Assembly: GCF_002099425.1 (NCBI RefSeq) | Contig: NW_018344015.1 | Span: 6,610,001 to 6,674,000 of the forward strand | Source of the DNA: Phascolarctos cinereus | Lineage: Eukaryota > Chordata > Mammalia > Diprotodontia > Phascolarctidae | Length of the DNA: 64,000 bases | Direction: 5' to 3' | In this document: in pieces, positions 1 to 10,069 of the stretch | Numbering within the stretch: position 1 is the stretch's first letter | Layout of the letters: each line of letters opens with the position of its first letter | Program-made: the position numbers and the translations under genes | The notes under the pieces: model-generated | Database searches by the model: none | What the model was told of the DNA's origin: nothing | What the model saw: only the letters and a program-made list of their open reading frames with translations

Positions 1-259
1 TATACTATTTTAGTAAATATTTTTGCTAAAAAGCTATTGTCTGGCTGATTATTAATGGGAAGCACACTGATGGGGGCTCATAATTGATGGTACTAGAAAC
101 CTTAGCCCCCCAAATTTATGCCTAGAACCTTGAAAATAGTAGTAGCTGTCTTCTGGGAACACAGCCTACCGATGTGAACTGGAGGTTGAAGAGGTAGCTC
201 TGGGAGGAGCAACTGCATTAGCTTCTGACCTCTCTATTTCCTCTATTCTTCTCCTTCAT

Positions 260-262
<3 letters not shown>

Positions 263-338
<76 letters not shown>

Positions 339-343
339 CCTCC
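263..343. repeat. (CT)n microsatellite
   Basis: Almost uninterrupted CT dinucleotides, fading into CCCT units at the right end. The flanks 1-262 and 344-467 show no recognised gene or repeat. Confidence 0.97.
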
Positions 344-467
344 ACTTTCTCATTCCTTATTCTCTTTCCTTTTCCTGAATTTCCAAGCATATTGATTATC
401 AGAAGTACAACCTGCATCTTAAAGGTCCATATGTGTACTGAAAGTTTTAGAAAATTCAGTTCAATTA

Positions 468-1925
468 AAGAAATATTTTTTAAAAAATAACTATTATGTA
501 TAGGACTCTATACTTGGTGTTAAGGACAGATGTTGGATAAGCCCCCATCCTTGCCCTCTATAACTTCTTATCTAATAGGAGGGTATGACACATAACTATA
601 AAACAAAATAAGATGCATACAAAGTAAACACAGGGTAGTTTCAGCTGGTGGAGCAGATGGGTGGATCATTGTTGTTCTGTCATTCAGTTGTGTCTGATTC
701 TTTGTAATCCCATGGACCACAGCACACCAGGTTCTTCTACCATCCACTATCTCCTAAAGTCTGTCCAGGCTCATGTTCACTGCTTCCATGACATCATTTA
801 TCCATCTCATCCTCTGCCATCCCTTTCTCTTTTAGCCTTCAATCCTTCCCAACATCAGGGTCTTTTCCAATGAGTCCTGTCTTCTCATTATGTGGCCAAA
901 GTATTTAAGCTTCAGCTTTAGTATTTGACCTTCCAATGAATAGTCTGAATTAATTTCTTTAATTATTGACTGATTTGATGTCCTTGTTCTCCAAAGGACT
1001 CTCAAAAGTCTTCCCTGGCACCACAATTCGAAAGCATCAATTTTGTGACATTCAACTTTCCTATAGTCCATCTCTCACAGCCATACATTGCTACTGGAAA
1101 AACCATAGCTTTGACTATTTTTTGTTGGCAAGGTGATGTCTCTGCTTTTTAGTATGCTGTTCAGATTTTCCATAGCTTTCCTTCCAAGGAGCAAGTGCCT
1201 TAATTTTATGACTGCAGTTGCCATCTGCAGTGATCTTTGAACCCACGAATATAAAATCTGACACTGTTTCCATTTCTTGTCCTTCTACATGCCAGGAAGT
1301 GACGGGACCAATTTCCATGATTTTAGGTTTTGGTTTTTGGGGTTTTTTTATGTTAAGCTTCAAGACAGCTTTTACACTCTCCTCTTTCACCTTCATCAAG
1401 AGGCTCCTTAAGTCTTCTTCACTTTCATCTACGTGTCTGAGATTGTTGATATGTCTCCTGGCAACCTTAATTATGGCTTTTGAATCATCCAGCCTGGCAC
1501 TTTGCATGACATACTTTACATATAAGTTAAATAAGTGACAGTATACAGCTTTGCCATACTCCTTTTACAAACTTAAACCAATCAGTTGTTCATATTTGGT
1601 TCTAACTGTTGCTTCTTGATCCACATAAAGGTTCCTCAGGAGACAAGTAAAATAATCTGGTACTCCTCTATAAGGACTCAATACATTTTGTTGTGATCCA
1701 CAAAGTCAAAGGCTTTAGTGTAGTCAATGAAGTAGAAGTAGGTGTTTTTCTGGAACTCCCTTGCTTTCTCTATAATCTAGTGAATGTTGGCAGTTTGGTC
1801 TCTAGTTCCTCTGCCTCCTTAAAAACCAGACTGGGGGAGAGGATCAGGAAAGGCCTAATATAAGAGGTTGCATTAAGACAAACTTTGAAAGAACCTAGAG
1901 ATGCTGAGAGGTGGTGGTGATAAGA
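468..1925 (-). mobile_element. L2 LINE 3' part, split by BovB insertion
   Basis: Left piece 468-658 reads as the L2 3' end in minus orientation: a size-increasing 'tattatg...gcact' core, then a 'ccttgccctc' segment and 'cttctaatagg'. The right piece 1836-1925 resumes with 'gatcaggaaaggc', the next part of the same family as seen in the better copies at 24.9 and 51.3 kb. A BovB LINE separates the two. Diverged; the right boundary is approximate. Confidence 0.55.
661..1835 (-). mobile_element. BovB/RTE LINE, 3' half, degenerate
   Basis: A non-LTR retrotransposon of the RTE clade, BovB type, with its 3' end at left. The minus-strand translation of 1071-832 holds the BovB C-terminal signature IDAFELWCxxRLLRV, SNQSIIKEI and KLKYFGHIMRRxDSLEKTLMLG. 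The stretch 1507-1115 gives KIMEIGPVTSW and VSDFIFVGSKITADGNCSH, conserved in BovB reverse transcriptase. Near 1430 the region that should carry the YADD catalytic motif reads NNLRHVDESEEDL, so the active site is lost. Around 1690-1750 'FIDYTKAFDFVDHNK'-like sequence marks the upstream RT core. The 5' end, including the endonuclease, is missing. The copy is dead. BovB is known to have moved horizontally among vertebrates and is present in marsupials. Confidence 0.9.
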
Positions 1926-3384
1926 ATGGACAACTTATGGGACACCAGGCTCAGGCTTGTGATGGCCATATGTTATTTCAAAGACTCTTCAGGGTAACTG
2001 GTAGAATACTGTAGGTTCTGTGAAACACAGTTTATAAACCATTTTCATAGGCAAGCTGTCTTCTTTATGTTTTTCTCTTAATGCTATTTCCTGGCTTTGA
2101 GAAAATTAAAAAAAAATCTTTGTTCTTTAAAGGGGATTCCCATGAAGTGGTGGTTTACTAGGGCAATTCATTTTTAAAATAGGAATCAAAGAGACTTAGA
2201 AGTCATTCATACATCTCAGATCCTCATTTAGCAGTGACACGTAGTAAATGTTCTTTTGTGTTAAATTGCTATTCAGGTTAGATGAATTTCTATTCTAGCT
2301 GCTCTTGATTTTTTTCCTTTTAAAAAATTGGTAATAAACCTTCACACCAAAAAAAAAAATTATGCAAAAACTCATGTCAGAATTTCACTTTGCCAAATGT
2401 CATTTTACTTTTTACAATGAAGAGGACACTAATCTAAGATTGCTATCATTAGTTCAAATAGCTTTCGATGTCTTTCACCATCTCTGAATAGCTTTTAAGG
2501 GAATTCAGTTACTTTTCCTTTTACAAGCCCTGAAGTTCTCCATTTTCACTGCACAGGGATTCCCGATATTCCCATTTGTTTACTTGTGTGTATAGAATAG
2601 GAAAAAAAACCCTCTGCAACCTTCCTTCCTTCATCTTGCTATCTGTTACCTCTCCACCAATTAGCCTTGAGGTGTAACAATAAAAAAAAATCATTTTCTC
2701 TTTTGCTTGTTTCATTTGATTATTTACACTGACAGGCTTCTAGTTGTCTTCCAAAAACATAATTATGCTATATTTTCTTATATTTAAAATTGTTTTTATT
2801 AAACATATAATGCTTTTGAGTATATAAGAATCAAAAAGCCTTCTAGCAAAACTTTAATTGCTGGGTTTGAAAGACAATAATGCAAACTATCAGTATTGGT
2901 CCAGTACTAAAAATATTTCTTAAAATAAGTTTTAAGATATTGTCCAAAAATCTATTCGTTTCTTTCTTACTGTGTTTCTGTTTCCTACTACTAAGGAATC
3001 AGGACTTCTATAAATGGTAGTTTCCAAAAACATCACTAAAATTTTATATTAGAAGCCATTTAAAAGGCAGGTACTTATATAATGATAGCTGACTTTATAT
3101 AGGGCTTTAAGATTTATATTTTTAGGTACTCTCTGCATATATAGGACCCAATTGCTACTTTATGCTAAATTGGAATCTTGTTCTTCTGTATGCCCACAGA
3201 AGTATCCCAAGCCCAAGAAAGACACTTACGATAATTGGTTTTTTACTGGGCAATTTAAAGAATGCTTAAATATTTTTGTTCAAATGAGAATGGAATATTA
3301 TTTTCTCACCATATTTAAATGCTTGGAGTACATAGTAATTCTGCAATAACAGAGGGCTTCATATGAAAGAAGACTATGGAGCTT
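1926..3384. other. No gene seen; AT-rich DNA
   Basis: About 1.4 kb of AT-rich sequence with A- and T-runs and no recognised repeat or exon. ORFs here are short and unlike any protein I know. Confidence 0.5.
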
Positions 3385-3395
3385 GCAAAGGGAAT

Positions 3396-3496
3396 CTTCC
3401 TTCCTTCCTTCTTTCTTCTTTCCTTCTTTTCTTCCTTCCTTCCTTCCTTCCTTCCATTCTTCCTTCCTTTCTTCCTACTTTCTTTCCTGTCTTCCT
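3396..3496. repeat. (TTCC)n tract, likely expanded A-rich tail of 7SL copy
   Basis: Imperfect TTCC/TTTC repeats. They sit immediately 3' (minus strand) of the 7SL pseudogene and inside its target-site duplication, so they probably grew from the retrocopy's poly(A) tail, as GGAA units on the minus strand. Confidence 0.9.
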
Positions 3497-3763
3497 GCTG
3501 AGGCTCCCTATCTTGCACAGGCTGAAAATGAAGAGGCCACTCACAAGCTTTGACCTGCTCCATTTTCACTTAGGCCAATTTACCTCTCCTTAGGCAACCT
3601 AGTGGTCCAGTGTTCCCAGGAGCTCACTGTATTGGTGTAGACTTATTCTGGGCACTCAGTCAAGCTTAGCCTTACTGCAGCTCAAAATTGCCAAAGTCAT
3701 ATGATCCACCAGCTTCATACTCCTCAGTAACAGGGATTACAAGCATGTGCCACTAAACTTGGC
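3497..3763 (-). pseudogene. 7SL (SRP) RNA retropseudogene
   Basis: The reverse complement follows the signal recognition particle RNA over nearly its whole length. The Alu-domain 5' end matches across 3665-3763 (plus strand 'gggattacaagcatgtgccac'-like block, 'ctcctcagtaac'). The S-domain block is clear: 'gacctgctcc' at 3551 and 'ccttaggcaacctagtggtcc'-type sequence near 3590-3609. The 3' closing segment 'cttgcacaggctg' lies near 3512-3524. Many substitutions and small gaps show a decayed copy. A direct repeat gcaaagggaa (3385-3394) and gcaaaggaa (3762-3770) flanks copy plus tail, as expected for LINE-mediated retroposition. Because it spans the central S domain, it is not an Alu or B1 SINE. 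Confidence 0.85.
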
Positions 3764-3838
3764 AAAGGAAGGATTTTTTAAAAAATAAATTAAAATTTTA
3801 AAAATGAAGTTCTTGCTTTTCTTCCACCTCTCTCCCCC

Positions 3839-3840
<2 letters not shown>

Positions 3841-3885
<45 letters not shown>

Positions 3886-3888
3886 CAT
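3841..3888. repeat. (AC)n microsatellite
   Basis: Perfect AC repeat with one CG interruption near its right end; a short ORF on the minus strand is only its translation. Confidence 0.98.
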
Positions 3889-4370
3889 ATTTACATCTTC
3901 TCTCTGAGTACAAAGGGAATATTTTAAAAGAAATGCTGAGGGTACATTAATAACAGTTCTCTGGCCCACAACTCCATGACACATAGCCACGTAACTAAGA
4001 AAGCTGTATTTCGGATGACCTAGAACAGTTTGATGTAGCTTTATCCTTCTCCTTGTACCCAGGATACAAAAGTAAAGTATTCCTCTGACAATTAGACTGT
4101 CCTCTCTAACTAGAAATACTACTCTGCAGAGAAGTCTTTATAGGTTGGAGAAGGAAAAAGAACAGCTTAGCCTAGAATTTATATTTTTCCATACCTAAAA
4201 CACATTGTCATTGCCTCCCAACATGGCAATGGGAGAGGAGTCAATTTGTTTCATGACACAATGAAATATGCTGTCATTTCCCCACATGTTATTTTTCTGT
4301 GTGTAATAGGAATTTGAGAACTGACTGGCATGCTGAGATTTGTGGGTCAGAGGATCGAGCAGTATACATT

Positions 4371-4540
4371 TGTGGTTGTTGTTCAGTTGTTTTTCAATCA
4401 CATCTAACTCTTCCTGACCCCATTCGGGGTTTCTTGGCAAAGATACTAGAGTGGTTTGCCATTTTCTTCTTCAGCTCATTTTACAGATGAGAAACTGAGG
4501 TAAACAAGGTTAAATGACCTGCTTAGGGTCACACAGTATT
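4371..4540 (-). mobile_element. Mar-1-type CORE-SINE (3' part)
   Basis: The plus strand shows 'gttgttcagttg', 'cttggcaaagatact', 'agtggtttgccat' and then the CORE block 'cattttacagatgag..aactgaggtaaacaaggttaaatgacctg'. This is the marsupial Mar-1 layout in reverse: a BovB-derived tail, then CORE. The tRNA-like head is missing; sequence after 4540 becomes TATG-rich. Confidence 0.85.
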
Positions 4541-4811
4541 TATGTATGTATGTATATATTTCATATACCTATTTCATGTTTCCTGAAAAAATATTTAATG
4601 TTATTTTTTAGAGTCCTATTGAGACTCTCCTTTCAGATAAGTTCAAGTACAGTTGTTTATGCCCTATAACCTTTGGTTCCTCTTTTTCCTGCCAGCTCTT
4701 GAATGTGGGCAAGCCTCAAGCTCGGCAAGCAGCTCTCTCCTGTCCTTGGCTCTTGTCGCCCTTTCTACTTTGGAGACTCCTCCTTGACCAAGCCTTCCTT
4801 CAATGTGGCGC

Positions 4812-4930
4812 CTTGCCCTATGAGAATTTGAGGGCAGGGACTGGGCCATTTTTGTATGCTTTGCCCAGCACTTAGCACGAGTGTTTGCATAGTAAACAGT
4901 TAAATACTTTTCTCCTCATTGATTCATTTC
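4812..4930 (+). mobile_element. L2 LINE 3' end
   Basis: Holds 'gagggcagggactg', 'cagcacttagcac' and 'tagtaaacagttaaatac', the usual L2 3'-terminal order, ending near 'cattgattc'. The upstream 4541-4811 is unassigned. Confidence 0.6.
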
Positions 4931-5204
4931 ACTCCCTCCAGTGGGTACAGTTATCCCCTTAATTCAAATGCCTTTTAAATATAAATCTTCCCTTAACTCT
5001 AGGCCTGCATTTCCAACTGTCTTCTAGACATTTCTACCCGGATTCTTACCTGCCCGAGCTCAACATGTGTAAAACAGAACACAAAAGACTATAATACAAA
5101 ATCAAATATCAGCACAAAAGAGAAGTAAAAGGAGAGACTGAGCAAACTTTCACTGGTCACCATATACTACCCTTACATACTATACTTTCTGTACTACCTT
5201 CACT

Positions 5205-5495
5205 TATAAAATAATGATAATAATAATAATAGCATTAATATAGTAGCTACTAGGTGCCAGGCACTGTGTTCAATGCTGTACAAGTATTATCTCATTTGAT
5301 CCTCACATCAAGCCTGGGAGGCAGATGTAATTATTATCCCCATTTAACAGATGAGGAAACTGAGGCAAGCAGAGGGTAAGTGACTTGTCCAAAGTCACAG
5401 AGCTAAGCAAGCATCTGAGGCCAGATTTGAACTTAGGTCTTCCCTATGGCAGAGCCCTGTGCTCTATCCACTATGACATCTAGCTGCCTCAGCGA
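5205..5495 (-). mobile_element. MIR / CORE-SINE, nearly full length
   Basis: Reverse MIR order: ATA-rich 3' end, 'aggtgccaggcactgtg', 'tctcatttgatcctcac', the CORE 'cagatgaggaaactgaggc', 'gtaagtgacttg', and the tRNA-like head 'ctctatccactatgacatctagctgcctc'. Good length with moderate divergence. Confidence 0.9.
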
Positions 5496-5744
5496 AGTAA
5501 ATACAAAAAAAAAAAAACCAAAACAACCCACCACAATTGTATTTTGTTTTTATTTTTCTAACACATTGATATTCTATTTTATATTATAGTTGTTTGTGAA
5601 TGTATGACATGCTCTTACTGGAAGGTAAACTTGTCACATTTGCCAATATGTCTCATTTTAAAAAAATTCTGAAAGCAAAACTAGCTGTGATCAGGGGAAG
5701 TCATTTCAACTGCCTGGACCTCAGTTTCCTTTTGTGTCAAAGGA

Positions 5745-6016
5745 ATGATTTCGCAGAGTCTGAGATGCAGGAGACCTCAAAGTCATCTAGGCCAACCCAC
5801 ACCTGATCAAGAATCCCCTTGACCACATATCTGAGAACTGGACAACAGCCTTGGCATGAAGGACTCCAGGGATGGGAAACCCAGCTGCTTTTAAGATAGA
5901 ACTAATAGTGAGGAAGGTTTTCTGAACCTCAAGCCTTCGTTGTTCCTCTTTCTACCCTTGGATCAAGAATAGATCTTCAAAGTCCCTACCAGTTCTCATT
6001 CTATGTTTCTATGATT
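5745..6016 (+). mobile_element. L3/CR1-clade LINE 3' UTR
   Basis: Contains 'gtcatctaggccaaccc' and 'ctccagggatgggaaacc', and ends in an 'attctatgtttctatgattc' repeat, the short terminal direct repeat typical of CR1-clade LINEs. Old and diverged. Confidence 0.55.
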
Positions 6017-6017
6017 C

Positions 6018-6275
6018 AGATAATAATAATAGTAAGTATTTATATAGTACTTTGAAATTTGCAAAGCTCTTTACAAATATTATCTCATTTAATCCTTATG
6101 ACAATCCTAGGAGATAGGTACTATTATTATTCCATTTTATGGATGAGGAAACCAAGGCAGGCAGCGGGTAAGCAACTTGCCCAGGATCACATACCTAGTA
6201 AGTACCAAAGTCTGGATTTGAACTCAAGTCTTCCTGACACCACATCTAATACTTTAGCCATTGTAACACTGCTCA
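6018..6275 (-). mobile_element. MIR / CORE-SINE
   Basis: 'aataataatag', 'tttgcaaagctctttacaaat', 'tctcatttaatccttatgacaatcc', the 'tggatgaggaaac' core and a 'gatttgaactcaagtcttcctgac' head. Near full length in reverse. Confidence 0.88.
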
Positions 6276-6414
6276 GTTAGTAAACTGAGAAATCAAGAAC
6301 CAATCTACATGTGACTCGGAAGGAAATGAGAAATACTTAAAAGATTAACACATGCCTATGAACTCTGATGATGCCACGTGGCTCTGTGGTCAACAAAATC
6401 CCAGAAGTACTACT

Positions 6415-6560
6415 CTTTATCAAGTCAGTAAGTCAAACATTTATAGAGCTCCTACTGTGCTACACACTGGGAATACAAAGAAGGGCAAAAAAACAGTCCC
6501 CACTGTCATGGTGCTCACAATCTGTGATTAAATTGAAGAGGCAAGTGCTGCCAGGTTTTT
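6415..6560 (-). mobile_element. L2 LINE 3' end
   Basis: 'aaacatttatagagctcctactgtgc', 'actgggaatacaaag', 'cagtcccca' and 'ggtgctcacaatct' in L2 minus-strand order. Confidence 0.75.
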
Positions 6561-6889
6561 GTTCATCTTGGATCTTTATAGATTTATAGAGCATCAGATC
6601 ACTAATTAGCAAATCCTTCTTTTCAGATCTGCCTATCTTGTGTACGTGCATTATGAATGTCTAACATAGAATTAACCATACTATTGTAACACGTAAGTTA
6701 AAGGATGAGTGATTTAATATATCTTTAAAATTTTGTCAATTATTCTGTTAAACTATTAGGCTTCCCTATGACTTCAGAGTTTATTAATATATGAATTGGT
6801 AAACTGAGACTTTTGAAAAATATTTAATTACTCTCTACACTAAAAGTAGATACATTATTCTAGAAGGTGAATATTCTAACAGTAGAAAT

Positions 6890-7265
6890 AATGGAGGTAG
6901 TAAGAATGTTCCATGTGGCAAAGACCCTAGGCCAGATGGATCCACTGATGATTTCTCTAAAGTATTTAATCAGACCTTCCTGAAATATATGGCTGGTATA
7001 TTTAACTATCCTAAATTAACAGGACTTCTGCCACACCCAGCATAGCCCTGGAAGCCTGAGTCATGCTCAATGCTTTATAAAGATAGAAAAGCGTGGCCTG
7101 AGATAGTGGATTTCATATAGACCATCTCATTAAAGGATATCCTCATTAACCAACTAAGATGTTATAATTTCAGGCTGTATCTCTTCATTTTCAGAATTAT
7201 TTGTAAAATGACTTAGGTTGATCAAAAGCATTTGACCAAGAATAGGTGTTCTGACATAAACATCT
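6890..7265 (+). mobile_element. Old L1-like ORF2 fragment (RT region)
   Basis: Broken plus-strand translation reads DPRPDGSTDDFSKVFNQ, then a TISLKDILINQL-like stretch, then RIICKMT..DQKHLTKN. This is the order of L1 reverse transcriptase blocks (GPDG.P..FYK, RPISL.N.D.KIL, HHDQVGF). Several stops; an ancient fragment with approximate ends. Confidence 0.4.
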
Positions 7266-7306
7266 GAAGTTTTATACATTGGACATATGTATATGCACAT
7301 ATAGGC

Positions 7307-7522
7307 AAGCCAAGAGGTGTAGTGGAAAGAGTGTCCAGCCTGGCCTTAGATACTTACTAGCTATGTGAATCTGGGCAAGTCACTTAACCTTGTTTGCCTC
7401 AGTTTCCCCATCTGTAAAATGATCTGGAGAAGGAAATGGCAAACCACTCTAGTATCTTTACCAAGAAAACCCCAAATGGGGTCAGTAAGAGTCAGACACG
7501 ACTGAAAAGACACAACAAATAT
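7307..7522 (+). mobile_element. Mar-1-type CORE-SINE
   Basis: tRNA-like head ('agaggtgtagtggaaagagtg'), 'cttactagctatgtga', 'gggcaagtcacttaacc', 'cccatctgtaaaatgat', then the BovB-like tail 'gaaggaaatggcaaaccactctag' and 'gtcagacacgactgaa'. Nearly complete. Confidence 0.9.
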
Positions 7523-7565
7523 ACATATATATGTATGTATGTGTGCATGCATGTGTATATTTGTG

Positions 7566-7826
7566 AGTAATAATAATAATTATAGCTATCATTTATATAG
7601 ATCTTTAAGGTTTACAAAGCACTTCATCAATATTAACTCATTTTATCCTCACAACAATGCTTGGAGGTAAGTGCTATTATTATCCTCATTTTACAGATGA
7701 GGAAACTAAAGCAGACAGAGATTAAATGGTTTGCCCAAGGTCACACAGCTAATAAATGTCTGGATTCAGATTTGAAGTCAGATCCTCCTGATGCCAGGTT
7801 TGGTGCTCTATCCATTGCAAAGCTGC
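7566..7826 (-). mobile_element. MIR / CORE-SINE
   Basis: 'taataataataatt', 'ggtttacaaagcacttc', 'cattttatcctcacaacaatg', the 'cagatgaggaaactaa' core, 'ggtcacacagctaataaatg' and a 'gtgctctatccattgc' head. Confidence 0.92.
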
Positions 7827-8069
7827 ATATATGTATACTTATTCAGATATGCATATCTTCATCTCTATAGAAATTCTCTGAAGCCTCGTCATGTGATATA
7901 AGGGATTTAGGGTTTTCAGAGACTATGCCAATTCAGAGCAAGCTCTAGAATGTCTGCCCAAGCTAAATAGGTTGATTTTATATATAAGTTGTCTAAGCAT
8001 CATTCTACCTAAACATAGAAGACTTATAGATAGATGAATGAACACTAGATGAAGAATTCTTTGGGGCAT

Positions 8070-8405
8070 TTCCACTGGCTCTCTGTCCTATCTGAAATGC
8101 TGTCCTTCCTCATTATTGATTTTTGTCTTGCCTAGCTTCCTTCAAGTCTCAGGAAAAATCCTACCTTCTACAGGAAGCCTGTCCTGATCCCCCTTAAATC
8201 TAGTGCCTTCCCTCTACTGATTATCTCCAATTTATCCTGTACACATATACCTTCCTTGCACAAAATTGTTTGCATGTTGTCTTTAGATTGTGAGCTCTTT
8301 AAGAGTAGGTAGATATTATCTTTTGCTTTACTTTGAATTCTTTACACTTAGGACAATGCCTAGCACATAGTGAGTACTTAATAAATGTTTATTGACTGAC
8401 TGACT
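8070..8405 (+). mobile_element. L2 LINE 3' end
   Basis: 'cttcaagtctcaggaaaaatcc', 'ctacaggaagcctgtcctgatcc', 'ttgtgagctctttaagagtagg', 'tgcctagcacatagtgagtactt' and a terminal 'attgactgactgact' repeat: the full L2 3' order with its short tandem end. Confidence 0.88.
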
Positions 8406-8600
8406 CATAAAGTCTGTCTTCAATGTAGAGGGGTTGGAGTCTATATTGGTATAGGGAATGCCTATACTTATGAATTCTCAGATCTTTAGCTATGTTGAAA
8501 TATAATCTTGCAGACATTCATTCCTATTTTCTATCTATGCAAGACTTCTTCTTTTCTTAAGCTACCAGCTGAAACTTTAGGTCTTCAACAGATCTCTAAA

Positions 8601-8727
<127 letters not shown>

Positions 8728-8769
8728 AGAATTTCCGCAGGTAACTCCATAGCATCACTTTTTTAATGT

Positions 8770-8990
8770 GACGATCTCGATGGGTTCATCCATCACTATC
8801 TATATCTTGCACAATCAATGCAGATGGATAATAAATTGGACCCAGAATTGAGTTAGAAGGGGATGGAACTTAATTGTATTTGGGAAGCTGCCCAAGACTA
8901 TCAAGGATCCCAAATTATTCCCCACTACCAATGCTCATCTCTTTAATGGCAGTATCTTCCCAGTGATGCAAAAATGCTGTGATTCTAGAA
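8770..8990 (+). mobile_element. RTE-like LINE fragment (RT C-terminal region)
   Basis: Fragmented translation yields 'GKLPKTIKDPKL', 'AHLFNGSILPVMQKCC', matching the RTE-type 'AFGKL...LFN..ILPVM.YG.E' block. The same family appears at 23.2 and 48.4 kb. Diverged; family assignment is from motif memory. 8991-9390 has no recognised feature. Confidence 0.45.
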
Positions 8991-9389
8991 TGTGATTCCA
9001 GAAGGATTAAAATTGTGTTTAACCAAGGATGTGCTGGAGTTTGCAAGAACTGATTGTTAAATTTTCAATGTGAACATTGACGCCTCAGAAATTGGAAGCA
9101 ATACAAGTCAGAGTTTGATTTATTGTTTTGTTGATTGTCTACACTTAGGAATGTCTTGGAGAAAATGTTAATAATGCAATTTAAACTTAAAAGTGTGTTT
9201 TGGCTATTTTTTTCAGAGAGCCAAGTGTTAAATATTTACCAGCATACCACTACATATAACCCATTGAAAACCACTTGGTGGCAATGATAACACAAAAAAA
9301 CTTGTCCTGGTTACTAAGTGATTTAGCCAGAGGACCAGAATTTGGAGCATTACACAATTCCGCCCAAGACCAGATTAGTTGTCACAGGT

Positions 9390-9625
9390 TTCATTGGATT
9401 TAGGGCTAGAAGGAATTTTAAAGATCAACTCGTCTATGCCTCTCATTTCATAGATAAGGAAATTGAAGGACTATTTCATTATTTTTATCATTCCACTACC
9501 TACCAGGGAGTCTTACACACAATAGGTGCTTAATAAATGTTGATTTAAATTGAGACCCCAAAAGACTGAGTGACTAGCCCTAGGTTAAGTAAGCAGCATA
9601 GCTGGGATTTAAACCTGCTTTTCAC
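9390..9625 (-). mobile_element. MIR-like/CORE-SINE relic
   Basis: 'ggatttagggctagaaggaattttaaagatc' and 'tcatttcatagataaggaaattgaagg', later 'gtgactagccctaggttaag' and 'gctgggatttaaacctgc'. An L2-like 'acacaataggtgcttaataaatgttg' at 9517-9540 interrupts it, so the region is composite. Confidence 0.45.
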
Positions 9626-9824
9626 ATAGAAGTTGCTTAATACTTTGTAGAACTGAACTGATCACAAACCCATCACTATTTCATCTGTGCCACTTCCTTT
9701 AAGAGTGTTCTCTTTTAGTAGCAGTGATAATAAATTTATATGGAAGTGTTCATTATCCCCAGTCTGGTTAATTTGATCAGTCAAAACCTGTTCAATAATA
9801 AAAAGGCAGAAAGCTAAAATTTAA

Positions 9825-10066
9825 CATTAACCCACATATCTGCAGCACTTTTAAATATACAAAGCACATCTTTAACCCCCAGCAACCTTGGGAGGTGGTA
9901 GGTAGTATGAATATGATTATTCATATTCATGGATATGGAAATTGAGACTCTAAGAGGTTAAGTGACTTGCCCATGGTTAAACAGCCAAGAAGTGTTCCAG
10001 TTGGGATTTGAACACAAGTTGGTTGACACCAAGTCCGGCACTATTTCTTCTATGGCATGCTGCCTC
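9825..10066 (-). mobile_element. MIR / CORE-SINE
   Basis: 'tacaaagcacatctttaacccc', 'aaattgagactctaagaggttaagtgacttgccc', 'gggatttgaacacaag' and 'ctatggcatgctgcctc'. Old copy. Confidence 0.7.
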
Positions 10067-10069
10067 TCA

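Noticed and set aside
3315-3593. ORFs rich in Lys/Glu/Arg or Ser/Phe/Leu
   Set aside because: Translations of the TTCC repeat and the 7SL pseudogene.
3640-3763. Alu SINE
   Set aside because: The block looks Alu-like, but the similarity continues through the 7SL S domain, which Alu lacks.
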